From positions 1,488,001 through 1,552,000 of the forward strand of contig NZ_LT670844.1 in assembly GCF_900141755.1 (NCBI RefSeq): a stretch of DNA of 64,000 nucleotides, given 5' to 3'. How positions within the stretch are numbered: the first letter of the stretch is position 1; each line of letters begins with the position of its first letter. A program made the position numbers and the translations under genes. The DNA is from Bradyrhizobium lablabi (GTDB lineage Bacteria; Pseudomonadota; Alphaproteobacteria; Rhizobiales; Xanthobacteraceae). This document shows, piece by piece, positions 26,701 through 34,075 of the stretch. Below the pieces are notes generated by a model, which worked only from the letters and a program-made list of their open reading frames with translations, ran no database searches and had not been told where the DNA came from.

Positions 26701-29259
26701 GTATTCGCGTCGCGTTTCCTCGTCTTTCGGATGCGCCGACCAGTCGATGCCCAGATGTCGGAGGTAATCGAGCCCGACGGCAACCGCGCGGCTGCTCTGA
26801 TCGAGGGTCGTGTACAGATCCGCCCGCAAGCACGCGACCGTGGCTCGTTCTACCGTATTTGCGGCGCGGCTTGACAGGGCCGCCAGGCGCTGCTCCGCCT
26901 CAGCCAGCGCGCCGGTGAGGAACTCGCATTCGCCCCGGTGCAGCTCTAGCGCAAAGGTAAGCTCGTGCCGGCGGTCCCAGGAGTCTTCCGACAGCAGGGC
27001 CGCACCGGCGGCCAGATAGGTGATCGCCGCGGCGTAGGCGGTAGTCGCCTTGGCGCGCTGGCCCGCGAGCAGGTTGAGCTCCGCCAGTTGCTCACGCTCG
27101 TCTCGCGAGGTAACCAAGGCGGCACCGCGGTTGAGCTGATTGACAATCTCGAAGATGGCCTCTTCGCGTTTTTCCGCAGGGGTATGCGCCGCGAGCAGCC
27201 TTCCGACGCGCAGGTGCGCCTCGGCGCGCAACCGTTCCGGTATGAGTGAATAGGCGGCTTCCTGTACCCGGTCGTGGATGAACTTGTACGAGCCCTCCGA
27301 GTGCTCGACCAGCTCAAGACGAACAGCGTCCCAAAGATCCGAATGGACCTCCTCGTTCGATTTCCCGAGGACTACCGAAAGTATCGTGATCTTGGCGGCG
27401 TTGCCGAGGCAGGCAAGCTGCTGCAACGCCGCCTGGGTCTGGACGGGCAGGCGGGTCAATCTTCCGACCATGAGGTCCACCACATTGTCGGTGTACCCCT
27501 TGGCGCGAAAGCGATCGAGCTCCCAGTGCCAGCGCGCCACATCATGATCGAAGCGGAGCAGCCCCTCTTCGGCGAGCGCAGAGATGAACTGAATGGCGAA
27601 AAACGGATTGCCGCCGGTTTTCTCGTGCACCAGTCGGGCCAGCGGGGCGGCGCGGCCCGGCGTGCAGCTAAGTGTATCCGCAATGAGCCGCCCCAGGTCT
27701 TCGCGGGCGAGCGGCGCAAGACTGATCTCCTGCACGGATGCTCCCGCCTTGCGGACAGCATCCAGCGTGCGCAGCAGCGGATGAGAGACACCGATCTCGT
27801 TGTCGCGGTAGGCGCCGACCAAAAGCAGGTGCCGCACGTCGGAGTGCGTCACCAGATGCTCGAGGAGGTCGAGCGTGGCGGCGTCCAGCCATTGCAAATC
27901 ATCGAGGAACAGCGCGAGCGGGTGCTCCTTGCGCGCGAACGCCCCGAGGAAGCGCCGGAACACCATCTGGAAGCGGTTCTGCGCGTCTTGCGGCGGCAGG
28001 TCCGCGACCGGGGGCTGTTTTCCGATCACGAGCTCCAGCTCGGGAACGAGGTTGACGATGAGCTGACCATTCGGGCCGAGCGCCTCGCTTAGGGAGTCCC
28101 GCCACCGGCCAAGCTCGGCCTCGCTCTGGCTCAGGAGCGAGCGGACAAGGCTCTGGAAGGCTTGGGCAAGAGTGGTGTACGGGATGTCGCGCTTGTACTG
28201 GTCGAACTTGCCGGACGCGAACAGGCCACGCGGCGGCACCAGCGCCTTGTGCAGCTCGTTCACCACTGAGGATTTGCCGATGCCGGAATATCCGGACACC
28301 AACACGAGCTCCAAGGTGCCGTTCTCAACGACCCGGTCGAAGGAAGCGAGCAGCGTCTCGATCTCGAGCTCCCGGCCGTAGAGCTTCTCGGGTATCAGCA
28401 ACCGGTCCGATACGTCGTGAGCACCGGGCAGGAACGCCTCGATACGGCCAAGCTGCTGCCATTCCACCAGACTCCATCGCAGATCGGCCTCGACACCCGC
28501 GGCGGTTTGGTAGCGCTCCTCGCCGGTCTTGGCGAGAAGCTTCATCACCATGGCCGAGAGCGGCCCCGGCACGCCGGCGACCCGCTCGGCGGGCGGCACC
28601 GGTTGCCGCGCGATATGGCAATGCACCCACTCGATCGGATCGGCGGCCGTGAAGGGGAGCTGCCCCGTCAACATTTCGTAGAAGGTGACACCCAGTGCAT
28701 AGAGATCGCTGCGGGAGTCCACCGAGCGGTTCATCCTGCCGGTTTGTTCCGGCGCCATGTAGGCGAGCGTGCCCGCGATCACCTCTGGCGGGGCGGGGGC
28801 TTGGCGCTCGCGCGGCAGACGCGAGGCAATGCCGAACCCCGTCAGCCGCACACCGCCGCTTGCCGCGTCCACCAGGATATTTGCCGGCTTGATGTCCTTA
28901 TGGATAAGGCCGCGCTCATGCACATGGCGGAGCGCCCCCGCGAGAGGGATCGCGATGCGCAGGAAATGCGATACGTCCAATGGCTGGCCAAGCAGTCGAT
29001 CGAGTGGCGCACCGCCGGGATCCTCAAGCACCAGCGTCATGCGGTCGTTGTAATGTGTCAGCGCGATCGGTCGCGCCGCCCAGTCAGCGTCAAGTTCGGA
29101 CTTGAGCGCATATTCGTGTTCAAGCCCCTCGACGCAACCGGGCGAGGTTTCCACCGCGGCAACAAGCAGGATCGGCACCAGGCCGCTGCCGGAGCCACGG
29201 TAGAGAGAGATGTCTCCCTCCCGCAGCTGCGAGAATACGTAGCTCGAGAGTTCGTTCAC
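23785..29259 (-). CDS. Giant trifunctional protein: Ser/Thr pseudokinase, AAA ATPase, GAF-PAS histidine kinase
   Basis: 1824 residues, no membrane segment seen. Order: Ser/Thr kinase-like domain about 1-270; AAA/predictive ATPase about 290-680 with Walker A GYSGIGKSS at 323-331 and a LFLDDLQWLD Walker B; helical TPR-like region about 700-1270; GAF about 1290-1440; PAS about 1450-1570; HisKA with His1607 (ASIAHEVNQPL); HATPase with NLVMNGIEA, DCGVGIP and GMGMGLSI. The kinase domain keeps HKDIKPANI (Asp122) and APEQ but has GFG at 141-143 instead of DFG, and no clear VAIK lysine. Start is a GTG with AGGAGG six bases upstream. No partner receiver is adjacent, though the receivers at 4766-6402 are in the window. 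Confidence 0.93.
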   Translation of the reverse strand: MNELSSYVFSQLREGDISLYRGSGSGLVPILLVAAVETSPGCVEGLEHEYALKSELDADWAARPIALTHYNDRMTLVLEDPGGAPLDRLLGQPLDVSHFLRIAIPLAGALRHVHERGLIHKDIKPANILVDAASGGVRLTGFGIASRLPRERQAPAPPEVIAGTLAYMAPEQTGRMNRSVDSRSDLYALGVTFYEMLTGQLPFTAADPIEWVHCHIARQPVPPAERVAGVPGPLSAMVMKLLAKTGEERYQTAAGVEADLRWSLVEWQQLGRIEAFLPGAHDVSDRLLIPEKLYGRELEIETLLASFDRVVENGTLELVLVSGYSGIGKSSVVNELHKALVPPRGLFASGKFDQYKRDIPYTTLAQAFQSLVRSLLSQSEAELGRWRDSLSEALGPNGQLIVNLVPELELVIGKQPPVADLPPQDAQNRFQMVFRRFLGAFARKEHPLALFLDDLQWLDAATLDLLEHLVTHSDVRHLLLVGAYRDNEIGVSHPLLRTLDAVRKAGASVQEISLAPLAREDLGRLIADTLSCTPGRAAPLARLVHEKTGGNPFFAIQFISALAEEGLLRFDHDVARWHWELDRFRAKGYTDNVVDLMVGRLTRLPVQTQAALQQLACLGNAAKITILSVVLGKSNEEVHSDLWDAVRLELVEHSEGSYKFIHDRVQEAAYSLIPERLRAEAHLRVGRLLAAHTPAEKREEAIFEIVNQLNRGAALVTSRDEREQLAELNLLAGQRAKATTAYAAAITYLAAGAALLSEDSWDRRHELTFALELHRGECEFLTGALAEAEQRLAALSSRAANTVERATVACLRADLYTTLDQSSRAVAVGLDYLRHLGIDWSAHPKDEETRREYERIWSQLGSRTIEDLIELPLMSDPASLATMDVLTKIGPSSLHTDAHLFSLVICRAVNLSLENGNCDGSCFAYVRLGMVAGSRFGDYQAAYRFGRLGHDLVERHGLKRFQARTYMCFGCFILPWTRHIRSGRDLLRRALQAANEMGDPTYVAYSADHLTTNLLAAGDPLVDMQREAEKGLAFAQKAQFGLVIAIAATQLGLIRTLRGLTPTFGSFDDGQFDELRIERRFTRNPDLAIAECKYWIRKLQARFFAGEYPVAVEASSRAQSLLWALPSHFETAEYHFYAALSQAALCDSAAAGERQELLDALAAHCKQLQIWAENCPENFENRAALVGAEIARIEGRALDAMDLYEQAIRSAQAHGFVHNEALANELASRFYAARGFEKIGRAYLQDARHSYLRWGADGKVRQLDEMYPHLRDAPVPASPTTTIGAPVERLDVGTVLKAAQAVSGEIVLGELIKTLLRIAVEHAGAERGLLILFQGDEPQIAAEATTGRGQVEVTLRQTAASPAELPESVLHTVIRTRQSVILDDASAQNPFPADEYICQKRARSVLCLPLVKQAKLIGVLYLENNLASHVFTPSRISVLELLASQAAISLENARLYNDLREREARIRRLVDSNIVGIVIWDFQGRIIEANHAFLDIVGYAREDLASLRWTELTPAEWRDVDDQAFAELKATGTVQPREKEYFRKDGSRVPVLVARAIFEWNRDEGVAFVLDLTERKHVEGALRDAEANLAHVVRITTLGELTASIAHEVNQPLAAVVANAEACLSWLRRGTPDVDAACRSVEWIIDDGNRASEVIRRVRTLAKKTSLEKVPLDVNDVVRETIPLVRRELISHQVSLRMDLAAAVPTILGDRVQLQQVIINLVMNGIEAMQAVTDRPRQLVIRSRRDEKQQVLVSVTDCGVGIPAENADRLFNAFFTTKSGGMGMGLSICRSIMEAHGGRLWATANLPHGATFQFTLPVNAERAS

Positions 29260-29683
29260 GGAGGCCTCCTGTCAGGAGGACTACTTTAGTAGATTGATTA
29301 GGTTACGTTTGCTTTCGTCCGTCAACCCAAAAACGGACGTCAAAAAGATGCGATCGGTGCCATATTTGTGGCTAGACGACAACGAGAGCCACGCCGGCCT
29401 TTTGCTCACAAAGCCGAGATGCTTTGTCGAAGAATGCGTCTACGAAGTGATCGATAAATCGAGTGACTTCCGGTGATGGGCATGTAGCGTCATTTCGCAG
29501 CGTTGCGGAATTTCGTCGCTATCGGGGCATAGCGGACATCGACCAAGCCGCAGCGATCAAGCTCGATTTACGCGCCCCCGCCTGCCGGGCCGGCGCGGCC
29601 GCGGCGGCGATCAGCCGGTCCGCGGCGGTCCACTCCTTCAACAGCCGCATCACAAAATCTTCGACACTTGCGGAGATACCGAC
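29260..29683. other. Intergenic region with only a repeat copy
   Basis: 424 bases between the giant kinase start and the micro-ORF. It contains copy C of the dispersed repeat (29478-29533) and a self-complementary AGGAGGCCTCCT at the kinase ribosome site. Open frames here do not resemble any protein I know and lack good start sites. The promoter of the kinase gene must lie in this region but I could not place it confidently. Confidence 0.5.
29478..29533. repeat. Copy C of a dispersed ~55-base repeat
   Basis: Closely matches copy B (23126-23184) in the same orientation, including GTCATTTCGC, TGCGGAATTT, GTCGCTATCG and GGGCATAGC; three bases shorter near the end. Copies B and C bracket the small secreted gene and the giant kinase gene. 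Confidence 0.85.
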
Positions 29684-29773
29684 ATGTCTGAGGACATTAT
29701 CGTCTTGGGTGGTTTGGCTGGCGTGTTCTGCTGGACCTATATCGTCTTGCCGCTGGTTTTTTATCATAATTGA
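29684..29773 (+). CDS. Micro-ORF, 29-residue hydrophobic peptide (copy 1)
   Basis: ATG at 29684 preceded by TGCGGAGATACCGAC (GGAG, good spacing). The product starts MSEDIIVLGGLAGVFCW and ends LPLVFYHN before TGA at 29771: a single predicted membrane helix with an acidic N-terminus. A second copy lies at 31147. Between the copies, ten codons differ only synonymously (third-position changes plus TTG/CTT and TTG/CTG) and only four change an amino acid (Ser/Thr, Glu/Lys, Val/Ile, Leu/Pro). That pattern indicates selection on the protein, so I call it a gene despite its size. Function unknown; it may be a small membrane-complex subunit. Confidence 0.65.
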   Translation: MSEDIIVLGGLAGVFCWTYIVLPLVFYHN

Positions 29774-29993
29774 ACTCGCCGGGCGCTCGAGCAACCGACG
29801 CCATTGTGCTGCGCGCCCGCGCCTTACGGGTTCCGGTGATCGAATGTCACCGGCGTTACACTCTAGGGCGCCGATCGCATCTTGGCGACTTGCATTGCGG
29901 CGCGAGGCATCGGATGATCAGGCATACGGTAGTGGCCGATGGGGGCGCCGCTCAACAGCTGGAGTAGCAATATTTAGACAGTAGGAGGGCGCG

Positions 29994-30989
29994 ATGGTTC
30001 GCACTGCTTGGCGTATAGCAATACCCGGCTTTCTGTTCCTGCTCGCAACATGTTCGGAAGGGTTGGCGGGCTACGTCGGAGACCGCTTCTTCCCCTCTAC
30101 ATTGGCAACCACTGTTCCCACGGCGGCCGACTTCTACAATCCGCCCTACTTTGTGAAGCTGCCTGACACCGCCACCACGCCCTCCACGCGCGAAATCGAC
30201 ATTCCCACCACCTACAGCAGACTTGTTACCAAGGACTGGTCGGTGTTCTTCACCGAGACGTTTCGCATCATCGAAAACTCAAACACGGGCACGCGCTCGG
30301 GCTTCGACAATCTCGTGATCGGCACCCAGTATCAGCTCTATACCAACCCCGAGCACCAATTCATCGTCACCGTGGGCGGCACGGCGGCGATCGGCGGCAC
30401 CGGAGCGCCCGGAATCGCCTCGTCATTCTCTACGCTGACGCCGACCGTCTATATCGGCAAGGGCTTCGGCGATCTGCCGGATTCGGTGGCGTGGTTGCAG
30501 CCGCTCACGATCAGCGCCACGGCCGCCGTCGCGGTGCCAACCGAATCGTCCACCCTGACTTCCTTGGGTACGATCAATATCCCACGCACAGACACGGGCG
30601 CTTTCACAAGTCTAACGCCGCTGCCCACCGGCCCGACCACGCTCGCCGAGGCGATCAACCCGAAGATACTGCAATTGGGCTTTGCGCTGGAATACAGCCT
30701 GGTCACTAATGAGTATACCGGTCCCAACCGTACCGGGACCCGCTACGCAGAGGGGTGGGTTCCCTTGATCGAATTCACAACGGCAACGCCGCTCAATGGT
30801 CCGCTGGCGGGGAGAACGACCGGCACCGTCAATCCCGGCGTCATCTGGGTGAGCCGTTATCTCCAGGCCGGCGTCGAAGCGATCATCCCGATGGATGCCC
30901 ATTCCGGCCGCGACGTCGGCGTGCGCGCACAGGCGCACCTGTATCTTCCGGCGATCTTTCCCGGTTTGAAGCCGATCTTCGGTAACTGA
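29994..30989 (+). CDS. Secreted or outer-membrane protein of unknown function
   Basis: 331 residues. AGGAGGGCGCG just before the ATG is a strong ribosome site. A signal peptide (IAIPGFLFLLATCSEGLAG) precedes the mature chain. The body has alternating hydrophobic strands (FIVTVGGTAAIGG, TVYIGKGFG, ISATAAVAVP, LGFALEYSLV, GVRAQAHLYL) and ends near a short PGLKPIFGN. This is compatible with a beta-barrel or beta-rich surface protein that handles a transport or sensing task. I do not recognise a named family. It is bracketed by the two copies of the micro-ORF (29684 and 31147), which suggests the segment was duplicated as a unit. Confidence 0.7.
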   Translation: MVRTAWRIAIPGFLFLLATCSEGLAGYVGDRFFPSTLATTVPTAADFYNPPYFVKLPDTATTPSTREIDIPTTYSRLVTKDWSVFFTETFRIIENSNTGTRSGFDNLVIGTQYQLYTNPEHQFIVTVGGTAAIGGTGAPGIASSFSTLTPTVYIGKGFGDLPDSVAWLQPLTISATAAVAVPTESSTLTSLGTINIPRTDTGAFTSLTPLPTGPTTLAEAINPKILQLGFALEYSLVTNEYTGPNRTGTRYAEGWVPLIEFTTATPLNGPLAGRTTGTVNPGVIWVSRYLQAGVEAIIPMDAHSGRDVGVRAQAHLYLPAIFPGLKPIFGN

Positions 30990-31146
30990 GCGCGCGCCGC
31001 GTGAACCTGAGCCGGACGCCGAAAACTTTGGGTAGCCGTTACGAAACGTTGGAGCGACTTGTTTCTTGTCGCCCCCGTGTGCTTGCCAGGTCTCTTGGCG
31101 AAGCCAGGCGATGTGAAGGAAAAGGTGTTCTTGCCGCGGCCCTAAA

Positions 31147-31237
31147 ATGACAAAGGACATCATCGTGCTTGGTGGATTGGCCGGCGTGTTCTGCTGGACC
31201 TACATCATCCTGCCACCGGTTTTTTTACCACAATTGA
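31147..31237 (+). pseudogene. Micro-ORF copy 2, frameshifted at a T-run
   Basis: The first 26 codons parallel copy 1 (MTKDIIVLGGLAGVFCW...). Where copy 1 has six T residues after the G of the Val codon, this copy has seven (31220-31226). With six Ts it would read VFYHN and stop at TGA 31235-31237, exactly like copy 1; with seven it runs on to 31356 with unrelated residues. No clear ribosome site precedes it. It is either a decaying copy or a sequencing indel. Confidence 0.6.
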
Positions 31238-31474
31238 GCCAGGTGGATGGCAGGCCATCGCTATCGCGTGGCGCAACAGGCAGTCGCCGACGGCAAACAG
31301 GCCTGATTTTGCTGGCGTTCGCGGCATTCCGGCATGTGGATCGAGCCGATCCGTAAAATGCTTCGAAAACACGGTTACATTGCGAGCGGTCGCGCTAAGC
31401 CAATTCCAATAAGTCTTCTTTAAAAGAGGCTTGAATGGCGGATGAACCATTATTGAACAAGGTGAAGGACGGAC

Positions 31475-31726
31475 ATGTTAGCGATAGCGAACCGGCGTAA
31501 AAGCGAGCGTCGTCTCTGCAGAAGCCTCGCGCGGATTCAATTCGGGACCGGCTCGTTGCCGCGCGACTGTACGATCACGGACATATCGGACGGCGGAGTC
31601 AAGGTGATCGCCGAATATGTCGACCTTCCCTCGGAGTTTACCATCATCTTGTCCGAAGGGCGCCCGCGCCAATGTCGGTTGGCCTGGCGGATCGGCTGCG
31701 AATTCGGCGCGCAGTTCGTCGACTAA
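31475..31726 (+). CDS. PilZ-domain protein
   Basis: An 83-residue stand-alone PilZ domain, expected to bind cyclic di-GMP. The RRKSERR stretch near residue 7 supplies the RxxxR motif, and ITDISDGGVKV the D/NxSxxG motif. It ends with WRIGCEFGAQFVD, a typical PilZ C-terminus. AAGGACGG upstream supports the ATG. Proximity to Tad pilus genes is suggestive, but there is no operon link. Confidence 0.85.
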   Translation: MLAIANRRKSERRLCRSLARIQFGTGSLPRDCTITDISDGGVKVIAEYVDLPSEFTIILSEGRPRQCRLAWRIGCEFGAQFVD

Positions 31727-31748
31727 ATCGCAACGCTCGCAAAAAATA

Positions 31749-31771
31749 CCGAGGCCGCTCAGCGGCCTCGG
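31749..31771. terminator. Stem-loop after the PilZ gene
   Basis: CCGAGGCCGC and GCGGCCTCGG form a perfect 10-pair stem with a three-base loop, 22 bases past the PilZ stop. The A-run before it would give a U-tract only for leftward transcripts; rightward it is followed by GTTCG. It may still end the PilZ transcript. Confidence 0.6.
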
Positions 31772-31907
31772 TTCGCGCGCGCGGCGTCGAAGCCCCTTAT
31801 GATTGAAACCGCTGCTACCCACAACCTAAGCCGCAGGTTCCGGTTAACGGGAATTTAGGGTTAACCTGTAAGCATCCTGGCCAGTCGTCGACGATAGGCC
31901 AAACGAG

Positions 31908-32732
31908 ATGCCCCGGCAGTTGCTCCCATATCCTTGCGGCGCGAGACGTCTTGCGTCCGTCGCAATTTCCGCGCTGCTGGTGTTCTCCCTGTGCAGCTGC
32001 CAGACCGACGGCGCGTCGGATATCACGGGCTCGCTCGGCGACAAGGCCGAGAAAAGCCACGCAGCCGACCCCCGCAAGGACCTCGATTCCTATCGCGATC
32101 GCTACCGCGCCAACCCCAAGGATGCCGACGCAGCGTTGCAATACGGCAAGGCGCTGCGCGCCACGGGGCAGCGGTCCCAAGCGGTTGCGGTGCTCGAAGA
32201 GGCTTCGCTGGCTCACCCCGACAACAAGGCGCTGCTGGCCGGTTACGGGCGGGCGCTGGCGGACAACGGCAATTTCCAGCAGGCGTTCGACGTCCTTGGG
32301 CGCGCCCACAGCCCCGACGATCCTGACTGGCGGATTCTCTCGGTCCAGGGAACGGCGCTCGATCAGCTCGGCCGCTACGAGGAGGCGCGGCAGTACTATG
32401 CGAGCGCGCTGAGAATAGCTCCCGATGAGCCTTCGGTGCTGTCCAATCTCGGCCTCTCCTACGCCCTTTCAAAAGACCTGCCGAAGGCCGAGGAGACGTT
32501 GCGGCGCGCCGATAGCCGCGCCGATGCGGATCTGCGGGTGCGGCTGAACCTGGCGCTGGTGGTTGGCCTGCAGGGCCGCCTTGCCGAGGCTGAGAGCATC
32601 GCGAAAGCCGATCACTCTCCCGAGGAGGCGGCGGCCAACGTCGCGCAGCTCCGGCGATTGTTGTCGCGCAAGGAGAATGCCCGCGCCGAGGCGGATAAGG
32701 CGCCGGTGACAGCGACCGCGCATCATGATTGA
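31908..32732 (+). CDS. tadD: TadD-like TPR lipoprotein of the Flp/Tad pilus
   Basis: 274 residues. A lipoprotein signal (LASVAISALLVFSLCSC) places the mature Cys near residue 30. Tetratricopeptide repeats follow from about 70 to 230, for example QYGKALRATGQRSQAVAVLE, GYGRALADNGNFQQAFDVL and NLGLSYALSKDLPKAEETL. TadD is a periplasm-facing pilotin or assembly factor for Tad pili. It converges on cpaE-cpaD-cpaC, which supports the assignment; a generic TPR lipoprotein is the alternative. Confidence 0.8.
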   Translation: MPRQLLPYPCGARRLASVAISALLVFSLCSCQTDGASDITGSLGDKAEKSHAADPRKDLDSYRDRYRANPKDADAALQYGKALRATGQRSQAVAVLEEASLAHPDNKALLAGYGRALADNGNFQQAFDVLGRAHSPDDPDWRILSVQGTALDQLGRYEEARQYYASALRIAPDEPSVLSNLGLSYALSKDLPKAEETLRRADSRADADLRVRLNLALVVGLQGRLAEAESIAKADHSPEEAAANVAQLRRLLSRKENARAEADKAPVTATAHHD

Positions 32733-32752
32733 GCTTTGACGAAGGGACGGTC

Positions 32753-32803
32753 TTGGCCGAGACTGTCTTTGCCGAGACTGTCTTGGCCGAGACTGTCTTG
32801 GCC
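32753..32803. repeat. Tandem 15-base repeat
   Basis: TTGGCCGAGACTGTC occurs at 32753-32767, 32768-32782 (one mismatch) and 32783-32797, followed by a partial TTGGCC. It lies between the convergent ends of tadD and cpaE. It would encode LAETV repeats in one frame, but no gene uses it. Confidence 0.9.
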
Positions 32804-32809
32804 CCGCGA

Positions 32810-34075
32810 CTATTTTGCGCGCAACTTCCGCATGATCGGCGACAGGAACGAGCCCCGCTGCCTTTCCTCGCCGCGACCCGTCAGCCGCCGCGCGATCTGC
32901 AGGAACGTCTTGGTGGTGCGGTGGCCGGCCGAGATTTCCGCGATCATCTGGCCGTTGTTGGCCGCCGTGCCGAACAGCCGCGAATCGAATGGAATGGAGG
33001 CGATCGGCGGGATCTCGATGGTCTTGGTGAAGCCGCGCGCGTCGATTTCAGGACGCTTCGGCATGCGGACCTGGTTGAGACAGTAAAGCGGCGGCCGGTC
33101 GTTGGGCCGCGCCGATTTCAGCACGTTCAACATGTTCTTGGTGTTGCGCAGATTGGCCAAATCAGGCTCGGCGACGATCAGGATATCGTCGGCGCCGACC
33201 AGAATCCGCTTGGTCCAGGCCGACCATTGGTGCGGAACGTCGAGCACGATGCAGGGCGTGGTCAGGCGGAGCGTGTCGAAAATCGCGTCGAACGATTCGG
33301 CGGCGAAGTCATAGACCCGATCGAGGCTTGCGGGCGCAGCCAACAGGCTGAGGTGGTCGGTGCATTTGGCGAGCAGGCGCTCCATCACGGTGGTATCGAG
33401 CCGTTCGGCCGAGAATACCGCGTTCGCGATCCCCTGCACCGGATCCTGATTGTAGTCGAGGCTGGCGGTGCCGAAGGCAAGGTCGAGATCGATGACGACG
33501 GAATCGAGCGCGAGATCGCGCGCGACCGCCCAGGCCACATTGTGCGCGACGGTGGATGCGCCGACGCCGCCCTTGGCGCCGACGACCGCGATGATCCGGC
33601 CGAGGGCTACCGCTTCCGATGCCGAGAACAGGCTGCAGATCGCGCGCACCACGTCGATCGGGGCGACTGGGCCGATGACGTAGTCGCTGACGCCGCGACG
33701 CACCAGTTCGCGATAGGGCGCGGTATCGTGGGCGGTCCCGATCACGACGACGCGGGTTCCGGGATCGCACACGGTTGAGAGGTCGTCGAGGCCGGCCAGG
33801 ATATCGCGGCTGCCGTCGGTTTCCAGGATGATCACGTTCGGTGTCGGCACACTGCTATAGACATCGATCGCGGTCGCCACGCCGCCCATCTTGACCGTGA
33901 CATGGGCCTTGCCGAGCCGGCGATCCTCGCTCGCCGCGCGCACGGCGGCCGCGGTCTGGTCGGTCTCGCAATAGGCCTGCACCGACACGCGCGGCGCGGG
34001 CGCAATATAATCGTCGGTGAACGACGACGTGACGTCTGGCTGCTCGTCGGAATCGTGGCGGGCGGAGCTGATCAT
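32810..34075 (-). CDS. cpaE: CpaE/TadZ-family pilus assembly ATPase
   Basis: 421 residues: an atypical receiver-like N-terminal domain (about 28-150) and a MinD/ParA-type ATPase domain. The deviant Walker A is GAKGGVGAST at 166-175, and VVIDLDLAFGTASLDYN holds the switch region. CpaE/TadZ localises the Tad secretion machine at the pole. It overlaps the cpaD stop by four bases, giving a cpaC-cpaD-cpaE order as in other alphaproteobacteria. cpaF, tadB and tadC, which normally follow, are absent; the next gene is convergent tadD. Confidence 0.92.
   Translation of the reverse strand: MISSARHDSDEQPDVTSSFTDDYIAPAPRVSVQAYCETDQTAAAVRAASEDRRLGKAHVTVKMGGVATAIDVYSSVPTPNVIILETDGSRDILAGLDDLSTVCDPGTRVVVIGTAHDTAPYRELVRRGVSDYVIGPVAPIDVVRAICSLFSASEAVALGRIIAVVGAKGGVGASTVAHNVAWAVARDLALDSVVIDLDLAFGTASLDYNQDPVQGIANAVFSAERLDTTVMERLLAKCTDHLSLLAAPASLDRVYDFAAESFDAIFDTLRLTTPCIVLDVPHQWSAWTKRILVGADDILIVAEPDLANLRNTKNMLNVLKSARPNDRPPLYCLNQVRMPKRPEIDARGFTKTIEIPPIASIPFDSRLFGTAANNGQMIAEISAGHRTTKTFLQIARRLTGRGEERQRGSFLSPIMRKLRAK

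Noticed and set aside
29294..29476. 60-codon frame upstream of the giant kinase
   Set aside because: No ribosome site, no signal or domain, and it sits where the kinase promoter should be.
29463..29984. 173-codon frame after the giant kinase
   Set aside because: It starts in the dispersed repeat and overlaps the micro-ORF in another frame; no recognisable domain. The micro-ORF has codon-level support instead.
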